A DNA stretch of 5,650 bases from Actinomycetes bacterium (lineage in GTDB: Bacteria; Actinomycetota; Actinomycetes; Actinomycetales; Cellulomonadaceae). The position numbers and the translations under genes are program-made. This document shows, piece by piece, positions 1-5,650 of this stretch (position 1 is the stretch's first letter; the number at the start of each line of letters is the position of its first letter). The notes below the pieces were generated by a model. That model worked only from the letters and a program-made list of their open reading frames with translations, was not told the DNA's origin and made no database searches. The stretch covers positions 1 through 5,650 of the forward strand of contig JAJYTJ010000208.1 of assembly GCA_021793115.1 (NCBI GenBank), written 5' to 3'.

Positions 1-31
1 GCCCACCAGCCCGCCGCCGCCCACCGTCCCG

Positions 32-1270
32 GTGGCGCCGGCGACGCTGGGCTCCACGCCCGGGGGAGACCTGCCACGCCCGGTGGGTCCGCCCGTGTCC
101 ACCGCCGGGCGGCCCGTTCGTGTCGGCCAGGTCGAGCTCCACGGTGACGAGCTCCCGATCGACGACATCCTCCAGGAGATGGTCCGGCTCAACGCGTCGG
201 ACGTGCACCTCACCGCTGGCGCCCCGCCGATGGTGCGCGTGTCGGGGGCGCTGCGGCCGCTCGAGGGCTATCCGCCCGTGCTGCCCGAGCCCCTCCGACG
301 CTCCTTGTACTCGATCCTCACGCAGCGCCAGCGCGAGAGCTTCGAAGAGGAGCTCGAGCTCGACTTCTCTTACCCGGTGCGTGGCGTTGCGCGGTTCCGG
401 GTCAACCTCTACCAGCAGCGCGAGTCCATCGGCGCGGCGTTCCGCGTCATCCCGTACGAGATCAAGTCGCTGGAGTCGCTGGGGATGCCGCCGGTCGTCG
501 GCACCTTCGCCGGGCTGCCGCGAGGGCTCGTGCTCGTCACCGGGCCCACCGGCTCGGGAAAGTCGACCACCCTCGCCTCGGTGATCGACCTCGCGAACCG
601 CACGCGCGAGGACCACATCATGACGGTGGAGGACCCCATCGAGTTCCTCCACCGGCACAAGAAGTGCGTCGTGAACCAGCGTGAGGTTGGGCAGGACACG
701 CACTCGTTCGCCAACGCCCTCAAGCACGTGCTGCGCCAGGACCCCGACATCATCCTCGTCGGCGAGATGCGTGACCTGGAGACGATCTCCGTCGCGCTCA
801 CGGCGGCCGAGACCGGCCACCTGGTGTTCGCCACGCTGCACACCCAGGACGCTGCCCAGACCGTGGACCGCATCATCGACGTGTTCCCGTCGCACCAGCA
901 GGCGCAGGTGCGCACGCAGCTGGCGGGAACGCTCCAGGCGGTCGTCTGCCAGACGCTGTGCAAGCGCGCCGACGGCCCGGGCCGGGTGGTCGCCACCGAG
1001 GTGATGGTCGCGACGCCCGCGATCCGCAACCTGATCCGCGACGGCAAGACCTACCAGATCTACTCCTCGATGCAGGCGGGTGCGCAGCAGGGCATGCACA
1101 CGCTCGACCAGCACCTGGCGGACCTGGTTCGCAACGGCAGGATCAGCTACGAGGTCGGCCTCGAGAAGTGCCACCACGTCGAGGACTACAACCGGCTGAC
1201 CGGTCGGTTCTCCGGCCAGACGCAGGGACAAGCCGGTCTCATGGAGCCCACGCTCGGGCAGGTGCTGTGA
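32..1270 (+). CDS. pilT: Type IV pilus retraction ATPase PilT (start uncertain, may be 5' partial)
   Basis: Cytoplasmic hexameric AAA-like ATPase of the PilT/GspE superfamily, which powers pilus retraction by depolymerising pilin into the membrane. Residues are numbered from the GTG at 32. An N-terminal PAS-like domain begins near residue 42 (IDDILQEMVRLNASDVHLTAG). Walker A is GPTGSGKST (171-179), the Asp box is around TVEDPIEF (198-205), Walker B is DPDIILVGEMRD (237-248) with the catalytic Glu in GEMRD, and the His box is TGHLVFATLHT (261-271). The PilT signature AIRNLIR (330-336) separates it from the extension ATPase PilB, and there is no tetracysteine zinc site. About 40 Pro/Gly-rich residues precede the conserved core. 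The frame stays open to the left edge with no good ribosome site before 32, so the true start may be upstream, or at a GTG at 83 or 95 behind the GGGGGAG at 62-68. The stop overlaps pilC, implying translational coupling. Confidence 0.95.
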   Translation: MAPATLGSTPGGDLPRPVGPPVSTAGRPVRVGQVELHGDELPIDDILQEMVRLNASDVHLTAGAPPMVRVSGALRPLEGYPPVLPEPLRRSLYSILTQRQRESFEEELELDFSYPVRGVARFRVNLYQQRESIGAAFRVIPYEIKSLESLGMPPVVGTFAGLPRGLVLVTGPTGSGKSTTLASVIDLANRTREDHIMTVEDPIEFLHRHKKCVVNQREVGQDTHSFANALKHVLRQDPDIILVGEMRDLETISVALTAAETGHLVFATLHTQDAAQTVDRIIDVFPSHQQAQVRTQLAGTLQAVVCQTLCKRADGPGRVVATEVMVATPAIRNLIRDGKTYQIYSSMQAGAQQGMHTLDQHLADLVRNGRISYEVGLEKCHHVEDYNRLTGRFSGQTQGQAGLMEPTLGQVL

Positions 1271-2508
1271 TGGCCGGCGCCGCAGGCACGAAGACCTTCG
1301 AGTACGCCGTCCGGGATCGTTCCGGCAAGATCGTCAAGGGCCGCGTCGAGGCGAACAACCAGGCCGCGGTCGCCGGGCGGCTGCGCGAGATGGGCCTGGC
1401 GGCCGTCTCCATCAACGAGGTCAGCAGCACCGGCTTCAGCCGGGAGATCAACATCCCCGGCTTCTCCAGCGACAAGGTGAAGCTCAAGGATCTCGCGATC
1501 GCCTCACGCCAGCTCGCCACCATGATCAGCTCGGGCTTGTCGCTCATCCGCGCCCTGGCGATCCTCGCCGACCAGACCGAGTCCAAGGGCCTGGCCAAGG
1601 TGCTGGCCCAGGTGCGCAACGACGTGGAGTCGGGCCTCTCCTTCTCGCAGTCCCTCGGCAAGCACCCTCAGGTGTTCCCGCCACTCATGGTCAACATGGT
1701 CCGGGCCGGTGAAGTGGGCGGCTTCCTCGACGAGGTGCTGCTGTCCGTGGCGACGAACTTCGAGAAGGAGGTCAAGCTCCGCGGCAAGATCAAGTCCGCG
1801 ATGACCTACCCGACGATCATCTTCATCTTCGCGATGCTCGCCATGATCGGGATGCTGCTCTTCATCGTGCCGATCTTCGCCAACATGTTCTCCTCGCTGG
1901 GCAGCAAGCTGCCGCCCCTGACGCAGTTCCTGGTGTTTCTCTCCAACGCGCTCAAGATCGGCATCGGACCTCTCGTCGTGGTGCTGGTCGTCGCAGGGGT
2001 GTGGTGGGGCCGGCACAAGAACGATGCGGCGGTACGCGAGAAGGCCGATCCGATCAAGCTCAAGGTGCCGGTGTTCGGGCCCTTGTGGAAGAAGATCGCC
2101 ATCTCCCGGTTCACCCGGAACTTCGGGACGATGATCAAGTCCGGCGTGCCGATCCTGCAGGCGCTGGAGATCGTCGGTGAGACCAGCGGCAACGTCGTCA
2201 TCGAGCACGCCGCGAAGGCCGTCCAGGACTCGGTGCGTCGCGGTGAGTCGCTCTCGGGGCCGCTGTCGCAGCACCCGGTGTTCCCCCCGATGGTCGTCCA
2301 GATGATGGCTGTGGGCGAGGACACCGGTGCCCTCGACACCATGCTGGGCAAGGTCGCCGACTTCTACGACGACGAGGTGGAGTCGACCACCGAGCAGCTC
2401 ACGAGCCTCATCGAGCCGATCATGATCGTCATCATCGGCGGCATCATCGGGTTCATCGTCATCGGCCTGTACATGCCCATCTTCAGCATCTTCAACGTCA
2501 TCAAGTGA
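1270..2508 (+). CDS. pilC: Type IV pilus inner-membrane platform protein PilC
   Basis: Polytopic membrane protein of the PilC/GspF (T2SF) family. It forms the platform at the base of the pilus and couples the PilB/PilT ATPases to pilin insertion and removal. The 412-aa length is normal for the family. Two homologous T2SF cytoplasmic domains are visible at about 75-180 and 278-380. Each carries the same motif: FPPLMVNMVRAGEVGGFLDE (136-155) and FPPMVVQMMAVGEDTGALD (338-356). Hydrophobic membrane spans lie near 182-204, 231-247 and 382-405, ending in the typical YMPIF (401-405). The ATG at 1270 is chosen because it overlaps the pilT stop as TGATG, has a weak GGGCAGG seven bases upstream, and gives the expected N-terminus (FEYAVRDRSGKIVKGRVEA). 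The same frame is open further upstream inside pilT, but that extension is Arg/Gly-rich shadow sequence. Confidence 0.96.
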   Translation: MAGAAGTKTFEYAVRDRSGKIVKGRVEANNQAAVAGRLREMGLAAVSINEVSSTGFSREINIPGFSSDKVKLKDLAIASRQLATMISSGLSLIRALAILADQTESKGLAKVLAQVRNDVESGLSFSQSLGKHPQVFPPLMVNMVRAGEVGGFLDEVLLSVATNFEKEVKLRGKIKSAMTYPTIIFIFAMLAMIGMLLFIVPIFANMFSSLGSKLPPLTQFLVFLSNALKIGIGPLVVVLVVAGVWWGRHKNDAAVREKADPIKLKVPVFGPLWKKIAISRFTRNFGTMIKSGVPILQALEIVGETSGNVVIEHAAKAVQDSVRRGESLSGPLSQHPVFPPMVVQMMAVGEDTGALDTMLGKVADFYDDEVESTTEQLTSLIEPIMIVIIGGIIGFIVIGLYMPIFSIFNVIK

Positions 2509-2544
2509 GCCGCCGCCCGGTGCCGTGCCGCCGTCCGGGTGAAT

Positions 2545-2559
2545 GTCCGCGAAACGGAC
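2545..2559 (+). other. Small hairpin after pilC
   Basis: A 5-bp inverted repeat, gtccg/cggac, with a 5-nt loop, lies 36 nt after the pilC stop. A second weak pairing, cccgg (2516-2520) with ccggg (2535-2539), lies between it and the stop. Neither is followed by a T run. They could mark the 3' end of the pilT-pilC message but are too short to call a terminator. Confidence 0.2.
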
Positions 2560-2567
2560 CCAGCGGA

Positions 2568-2596
2568 CTCAAGTGAGCGCGGGGCGACGACGATAC
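2568..2596 (+). promoter_or_regulatory. Candidate sigma-28 (FliA/WhiG-type) promoter for the major pilin
   Basis: CTCAAGT (2568-2574) and GACGATAC (2589-2596) resemble the sigma-28-family elements, in which a CTCA-type -35 region and a GCCGATAA-like -10 region are separated by about 15-17 nt. Here 17 nt separate CTCA from the -10 octamer, which matches GCCGATAA at 6 of 8 positions. Transcription would start near 2602-2604, giving a leader of about 90 nt before the pilA ATG at 2694. The position in the only sizeable gap upstream of the major pilin gene fits a dedicated promoter. The motif fit is by eye only; the match could be chance in GC-rich DNA. Confidence 0.45.
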
Positions 2597-2601
2597 CCGG
2601 G

Positions 2602-2669
2602 ATGCAAGGCAAGCAGTACCCGCAGGACCTGAAGCCGGCCACGGCGGCCGGATGCAGCTGGAATCGACC
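2602..2669 (+). promoter_or_regulatory. Structured pilA 5' leader, loosely like a cyclic-di-GMP-I riboswitch
   Basis: Downstream of the candidate promoter lie two small hairpins. One closes CAG (2614-2616) on CTG (2629-2631) and CC on GG around a CGCA loop at 2621-2624. The other is a perfect 6-bp stem, 2635-2640 with 2646-2651. Three blocks occur in the order expected for the cyclic-di-GMP-I (GEMM-I) family: GGCAAGC (2608-2614, compare GGCAAACC), TGAAGCC (2630-2636, compare GCAAAGCC) and ATGCAGCTGG (2652-2661, compare ATGGCAGCCGGG). Against the call, the conserved GACGCAAAGCC core is degraded, the GNRA loop and its receptor are not evident, and the second stem is short. It is either a divergent aptamer, a decayed one, or an unrelated structured leader. 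Confidence 0.25.
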
Positions 2670-2682
2670 CTCCCGACTCATC

Positions 2683-2686
2683 GGAG
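2683..2686 (+). promoter_or_regulatory. Ribosome binding site that fixes the pilA start
   Basis: GGAG lies 7 nt before the ATG at 2694. It supports that start over the in-frame ATG at 2652, which falls inside the structured leader and would add 14 residues to an already normal prepilin leader. Confidence 0.8.
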
Positions 2687-2693
2687 ACAGGAC

Positions 2694-3173
2694 ATGATCG
2701 CTCGTATTCACAAGTCGACGCAGGAGAAGGACAAGGGCTTCACGCTCATCGAACTCCTCGTCGTCATGATCATCATCGGCATCCTCGCGGCCATCGCGAT
2801 CCCGATCTTCCTCAACCAGCGCAAGAAGGCGCAGGACACCGCCGCGACGTCCGACGTGTCGACGCTGGGCAAGGAAGTCGCCACCTACTACGTCGACGCC
2901 ACGACCGTCCTGGGCGGTGTCTCCGGCGGCGCATTCGCCATCAGCCCGTACAGCCTGGGCACGCTCACCAACATCGGCAACACCAGCAAGGGCGTCACCG
3001 CGGCGAAGCTCACCTACGGCGCCTACGGCAGCAACGGCGCCACCGCCCCGACGTCGACCAGCGACGTGACCAACGCGTCGACGTCGTGGTGCGTCGAGGT
3101 GGACTACAGCGGCGGCACGCGGTCCAGCGTGTACTACTCGGCGGCGGACGGCCTGCAGACCACCGGCTGCTGA
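2694..3173 (+). CDS. pilA: Major type IV pilin (PilA-like prepilin)
   Basis: Precursor of the main pilus subunit, 159 aa. The class III leader is 15 residues, positively charged, and ends KDKG. PilD-type cleavage after Gly15 would leave an N-methylated Phe16, with the conserved Glu at mature position 5 (FTLIE). The hydrophobic alpha1-N helix (about 16-40, LLVVMIIIGILAAIAIPIF) serves first as membrane anchor and then as fibre core. The globular region is small and rich in Gly, Ser and Thr, with Cys133 and Cys159 (the last residue) placed to form the C-terminal disulfide typical of type IVa-like pilins. The mature protein would be 144 aa, a normal pilin size. It has its own candidate promoter and a strong ribosome site, and two hairpins follow it, as expected for the most abundant subunit. 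Major pilin status rests on size, position and regulation; no expression data are visible. Confidence 0.93.
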   Translation: MIARIHKSTQEKDKGFTLIELLVVMIIIGILAAIAIPIFLNQRKKAQDTAATSDVSTLGKEVATYYVDATTVLGGVSGGAFAISPYSLGTLTNIGNTSKGVTAAKLTYGAYGSNGATAPTSTSDVTNASTSWCVEVDYSGGTRSSVYYSAADGLQTTGC

Positions 3174-3214
3174 CGACGCTCCGGGCGTGGGCGCCGATCG
3201 CGCCTCCGCCCTCG

Positions 3215-3252
3215 CGAAAGGGGGTGGCCACCCCGGTGGCCGCCCCCTTTCG
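3215..3252 (+). terminator. Rho-independent-type terminator hairpin after pilA
   Basis: A 15-bp stem (3215-3229 with 3238-3252) contains one G-T wobble and closes an 8-nt loop (3230-3237). It starts 41 nt after the pilA stop. The left arm has AAAGGGGG and the right arm CCCCCTTT, so a short T run sits at the base, as is common in GC-rich actinobacteria. It probably ends most pilA transcripts. Confidence 0.8.
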
Positions 3253-3294
3253 GCGACGTTCTCAGCGTGCCAGTGGCTGCACCGCTGGGGACGG

Positions 3295-3324
3295 GCCGAC
3301 CCTGCGTCGCGACGCAGGGTCGGC
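3295..3324. repeat. Perfect 30-nt palindrome between pilA and the large prepilin gene
   Basis: All 15 base pairs match (3295-3309 with 3310-3324). As RNA it would make a 13-bp stem with a CGCG tetraloop, followed by GGTTT (3325-3329). It lies 42 nt after the first hairpin and 73 nt before the next start codon. It may be a second, bidirectional terminator or attenuator, a dispersed palindromic repeat, or a protein-binding site. The rest of the gap between 3174 and 3397 shows no gene. Confidence 0.75.
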
Positions 3325-3385
3325 GGTTTCGCCACCAGCACGAGCTGCTGACGGCCATGGAACGGCTCGCCCCACCCCACGCACC

Positions 3386-3392
3386 GAAGGAG
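3386..3392 (+). promoter_or_regulatory. Ribosome binding site that decides the large prepilin start
   Basis: GAAGGAG ends 5 nt before the GTG at 3398. That start yields a standard charged prepilin leader. The open frame reaches back to 3086, but that stretch crosses the end of pilA and both hairpins and is not plausible as coding. Confidence 0.8.
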
Positions 3393-3397
3393 CCCTC

Positions 3398-5251
3398 GTG
3401 ACGACGCGCATCCGCCGTGCACTGGCGCGGCGTGCCCGTGGCGACGCGGGCTTCACGCTCATCGAGGTCATCATCGCGATGGTGATCACCGTGACGGTCA
3501 TGACGGCTCTCGTCTACGGCGTCGTCGGCAGCCTCAAGACGATCCAGCAGGCCAAGCAACGGCAGACCGCGACCGCCCTCGCGAGCCAGACCCTCGAACG
3601 CCTGCGGGCGATGCCGTACGACTCCGTGACACTGCCCAACGGTTCGAGCTACGCCGCCGGTCTGCCGTACGCCAGCAGCACCAACGGCATCAGCTACTTC
3701 GACCCGCCGGCCTCGCTGCTCCCCGGCGGGCTGCACGAGACGCTCATCGTCAACGGGGTCTCCGGGCAGTGGGCGACCCAGCTCGTCGACCAGGTGACCT
3801 ACAAGGTGAGCACGTACGTCACGCTCGCCCCCGTGACGCAGTCCGGAAGCCAGTCCTACAACCTCACCGTCATCGTCGACTGGGCGTCGAGCGTGTGGCC
3901 CGGCGGGCGCGAGGTGGCGCAGCGGTCCACGACGTTCTCGCCGGCCGGGTGTCTCTCGACGGCGACGTCGCCGTTCGCCGCACCCTGCCAGGCGTACGTC
4001 ACCGCACGGGCGGGCGAGGCCCTGTCGGGCATCACGGCCAGCGACCCCACCGACTCCACCCTGCCGCTGCTCGGGACCGATGCGCTGGGGTCGGCCGTCG
4101 ACCAGCTCCTCCTCAACTTCTCGTCGACGTCCGCAACCTTCATCGTGGAGCAGACCGCGAGCGGGACCGCGACGGCGACGACCTCCTCGGCGCAGAGCAA
4201 GGGCGCGACCAGCACGTCGACCGGGGGCGAGTCCGCGAAGGCGACGGTCGACTCCGACCCGTCGTCGACGCCCAACCAGTCGGTCACCGACAGCACCACG
4301 CAGTCGGCCGACACCATCAGCATCGGGACGAACGGCACCCCGGGCGACGGCACGCTGAGCGTGACGCCGACCGCGGGCGACGTGGGCGACGCGCGCGCTG
4401 CGGTCGCGGCCGACGGCACCATCTGCATCGGTGCGGGCGGGACGGCGCTCACGACAGGCTCCCCGCTGCGGCCCTGCGCCTCGTCGGACCTCAAGGAGGG
4501 TGGCGGGGGCGCGTTGACCTATGTCTCGCCGCTCAAGTCCGCGAACGTGGCGCTGGCGACATTCAGCGGCGAGTCCCAGCCCTCCCGAGCGATCGCGGCA
4601 GTGCTCGGCGTTGCGAACACCAACGCCTGTGACGGGGGCGGGACGCCCGTGGACTGCGTGCACGCAGCAGCGTCCCGCTCGCTCAACACGTTCGCGTTCG
4701 CCGCCACGCCGGCGATGGGCACGGTGCCGTTCGACACGACGAAGGGCCTGTGGAACGTCTCGGGTCTGCAGGAGACGGCACGGGCGGAGGAAGGAGTCGG
4801 CGCCACCTCCGACCTCAGCAAGCTCTACACGCGGGCCGGCACGCTGTGGGTGTACACCGGCAGCGGCCCGTACTCGGGCTACGAGCAGGTGGACCTCTCG
4901 CAGTTCGAGACCCCGGCGAGCGCGCTCTTGCCGGCCTCCCAGCAGTGGGACATCCCGACCACGTCCGTCCAGTACAGCAGCGCGATCTCCATCACGTACT
5001 CCGGCTCGGTGATCGTGCAGCGCCCCAAGGTGGTCCGGACACCGGTCACCAGGACGGGCGACCCCACGGTCGACTGCCAGTCCGCAGCCTGCACCACGTC
5101 CGTCAACGGCTCGGGCGCAGTGGTGGGGCGGGTCGACGTCAGCGTGTACCTCAACGGCTCGGCGACTCCGTTCACGCGGTTCGCCGTCGTCACCGACCTC
5201 GGCGGGCTCACCGCAGACGTCAGCTACAAGGCGGCCCCCAATGCTCCGTGA
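3398..5251 (+). CDS. Very large minor prepilin with modular C-terminal region (PilV/GspI-like N-terminus)
   Basis: A 617-aa prepilin, about three to four times the usual pilin length. The GTG start gives an 18-residue Arg-rich leader ending GDAG, then FTLIE with Glu at mature position 5, and a hydrophobic helix (about 19-45). Residues 46-75 (LASQTLERLRAMPYDSV region) resemble minor pilins of the PilV/GspI type. A pilin-like part runs to about 185. Residues about 252-325 form a Ser/Thr/Ala-rich linker with little hydrophobic content. A beta-rich C-terminal part (about 330-617) matches no family I recognise. Eight cysteines fall in close pairs: 185/197, 343/360, 411/420 and 560/565. All would be outside the membrane and could form disulfides. 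The architecture, a short pilin tail carrying an extra module, suggests a tip-located or adhesive minor pilin; this is inference. It overlaps the next gene by 11 nt. Confidence 0.88.
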   Translation: MTTRIRRALARRARGDAGFTLIEVIIAMVITVTVMTALVYGVVGSLKTIQQAKQRQTATALASQTLERLRAMPYDSVTLPNGSSYAAGLPYASSTNGISYFDPPASLLPGGLHETLIVNGVSGQWATQLVDQVTYKVSTYVTLAPVTQSGSQSYNLTVIVDWASSVWPGGREVAQRSTTFSPAGCLSTATSPFAAPCQAYVTARAGEALSGITASDPTDSTLPLLGTDALGSAVDQLLLNFSSTSATFIVEQTASGTATATTSSAQSKGATSTSTGGESAKATVDSDPSSTPNQSVTDSTTQSADTISIGTNGTPGDGTLSVTPTAGDVGDARAAVAADGTICIGAGGTALTTGSPLRPCASSDLKEGGGGALTYVSPLKSANVALATFSGESQPSRAIAAVLGVANTNACDGGGTPVDCVHAAASRSLNTFAFAATPAMGTVPFDTTKGLWNVSGLQETARAEEGVGATSDLSKLYTRAGTLWVYTGSGPYSGYEQVDLSQFETPASALLPASQQWDIPTTSVQYSSAISITYSGSVIVQRPKVVRTPVTRTGDPTVDCQSAACTTSVNGSGAVVGRVDVSVYLNGSATPFTRFAVVTDLGGLTADVSYKAAPNAP

Positions 5252-5650
5252 CCTTCGCCGCCGGATGGTCCGAGCGCGGCGCGACGAGGGCTTCACCCTC
5301 GCCGAGATGCTCGTCGCGATGATCGTCTTCGCCATCGCGATGGCCATGATCACCGGCGCGGTCATCGCGACGATGGACGTCACCAAGAGTGCCTCCGGGG
5401 CTTCGGACGCCGCTTTCGCGACCCGCCAGGCCCTGGCGGTGATCGACCGGCAGGTGCGCTCCGGGAACGTGCTCTTCAGCCCGGCCGACGAGGTCAACTA
5501 CATCGCGACCTGCCAGGACCTCGGCTCCAACAGCGGCACGTGCATGCGGATCTACACGCAGGCCAACGGGGACGAGAAGTGCGTGCAGTGGCAGTTCGTG
5601 CCCGATCCCGCCGCCTCCGGGACCTACCAGCTGCAGATGCGCAGATCGGA
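5241..5650 (+). CDS. Minor prepilin, PilW/GspJ-like (3' end beyond the window)
   Basis: The first 136 codons of a prepilin gene run off the right edge with no stop. The ATG at 5241 overlaps the end of the large prepilin gene by 11 nt, with a weak AAGG nine bases upstream, so it is probably translated by coupling. An in-frame ATG at 5265 would give a 9-residue leader but has no ribosome site. The leader (MLRDLRRRMVRARRDEG, 17 aa) is strongly basic. Cleavage before Phe18 leaves FTLAE with the conserved Glu at mature position 5, followed by a hydrophobic helix rich in Met and Ala (about 22-45). The next part (residues 58-80, AAFATRQALAVIDRQVRSG) is like PilW/GspJ minor pilins, which help start pilus assembly. 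Cysteines occur at 91, 101 and 114. The sub-family is tentative because the C-terminal half is missing. Confidence 0.87.
   Translation, partial: MLRDLRRRMVRARRDEGFTLAEMLVAMIVFAIAMAMITGAVIATMDVTKSASGASDAAFATRQALAVIDRQVRSGNVLFSPADEVNYIATCQDLGSNSGTCMRIYTQANGDEKCVQWQFVPDPAASGTYQLQMRRS

Noticed and set aside
958..1269. Upstream extension of the pilC frame inside pilT
   Set aside because: The extension is Arg/Gly/Pro-rich and unlike PilC proteins, which begin at the position given by the ATG at 1270.
2501..2578. The 10-mer TCAAGTGAGC occurs at 2501-2510 (end of pilC) and 2569-2578 (candidate -35 region)
   Set aside because: The first copy has no matching -10 box at the right distance and includes the pilC stop codon, so I treat the repeat as probable coincidence, although a small duplication is possible.
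3086..3397. Upstream extension of the large prepilin frame
   Set aside because: It would put about 100 residues before a prepilin leader and run through the end of pilA and both hairpins; the GTG at 3398 has a good ribosome site.
2364..3422. A 352-codon minus-strand open frame spanning the end of pilC, pilA and both gaps
   Set aside because: It crosses two well-supported genes, two terminator-like hairpins and a promoter, and its composition is that of a shadow frame.
4150..4350. Possible tandem repeat in the Ser/Thr-rich linker of the large prepilin
   Set aside because: The stretch is compositionally biased, but I could not find a consistent repeat unit at the DNA or protein level.
3134..5497. 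A 787-codon open frame on the minus strand, longer than the real gene opposite it
   Set aside because: Its product is dominated by Arg and Gly with no recognisable domain or membrane segment, as expected for the antisense of a GC-rich gene. The + strand frame has a clear prepilin leader and a ribosome site.
1..5650. CRISPR array, tRNA or rRNA gene, insertion sequence or attachment site
   Set aside because: No regularly spaced repeats, no cloverleaf or rRNA-like segment, and no transposase or flanking inverted repeats were seen.

Overview
The window is a section of a type IV pilus (T4P) biogenesis cluster. All genes lie on the + strand, in the order pilT, pilC, major pilin, very large minor prepilin, second minor prepilin (cut by the right edge). 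The DNA is very GC-rich, with GC-ending codons, a GTG start and GC-rich hairpin terminators with short T runs. Together with the gene order this suggests a high-GC Gram-positive actinobacterium, perhaps near the Cellulomonadaceae. The placement is inference, because no taxonomic marker is present.

Layout. Positions 1-1270 encode a PilT-type retraction ATPase. Its frame is open to the left edge, so its true start may lie outside. Positions 1270-2508 encode the PilC platform protein, joined to pilT by a TGATG stop/start overlap. A 185-nt gap (2509-2693) follows. It holds a sigma-28 (FliA/WhiG)-like promoter and a structured leader that loosely resembles a cyclic-di-GMP-I riboswitch. Positions 2694-3173 encode a 159-aa major pilin. 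A second gap (3174-3397) holds two strong hairpins, one of them a perfect 30-nt palindrome. Positions 3398-5251 encode a 617-aa prepilin with a Ser/Thr-rich linker and eight extracytoplasmic cysteines. Positions 5241-5650 encode the start of a PilW/GspJ-like prepilin that overlaps it by 11 nt.

How it works together. PilC anchors the assembly machine in the membrane and couples it to the cytoplasmic ATPases. PilT drives retraction; an extension ATPase (PilB) is expected nearby but is not in the window. The three prepilins share the class III leader, G|F-T-L-x-E, for a PilD-type peptidase. The first is the likely bulk subunit. The other two are minor pilins that probably prime or cap the fibre, and the 617-aa one could present a functional module at the tip. 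The promoter before pilA and the hairpins after it would let the major pilin be made in excess of the minor pilins.

The items most worth following up are the 617-aa modular pilin, the promoter plus leader before pilA, and the perfect palindrome after pilA.
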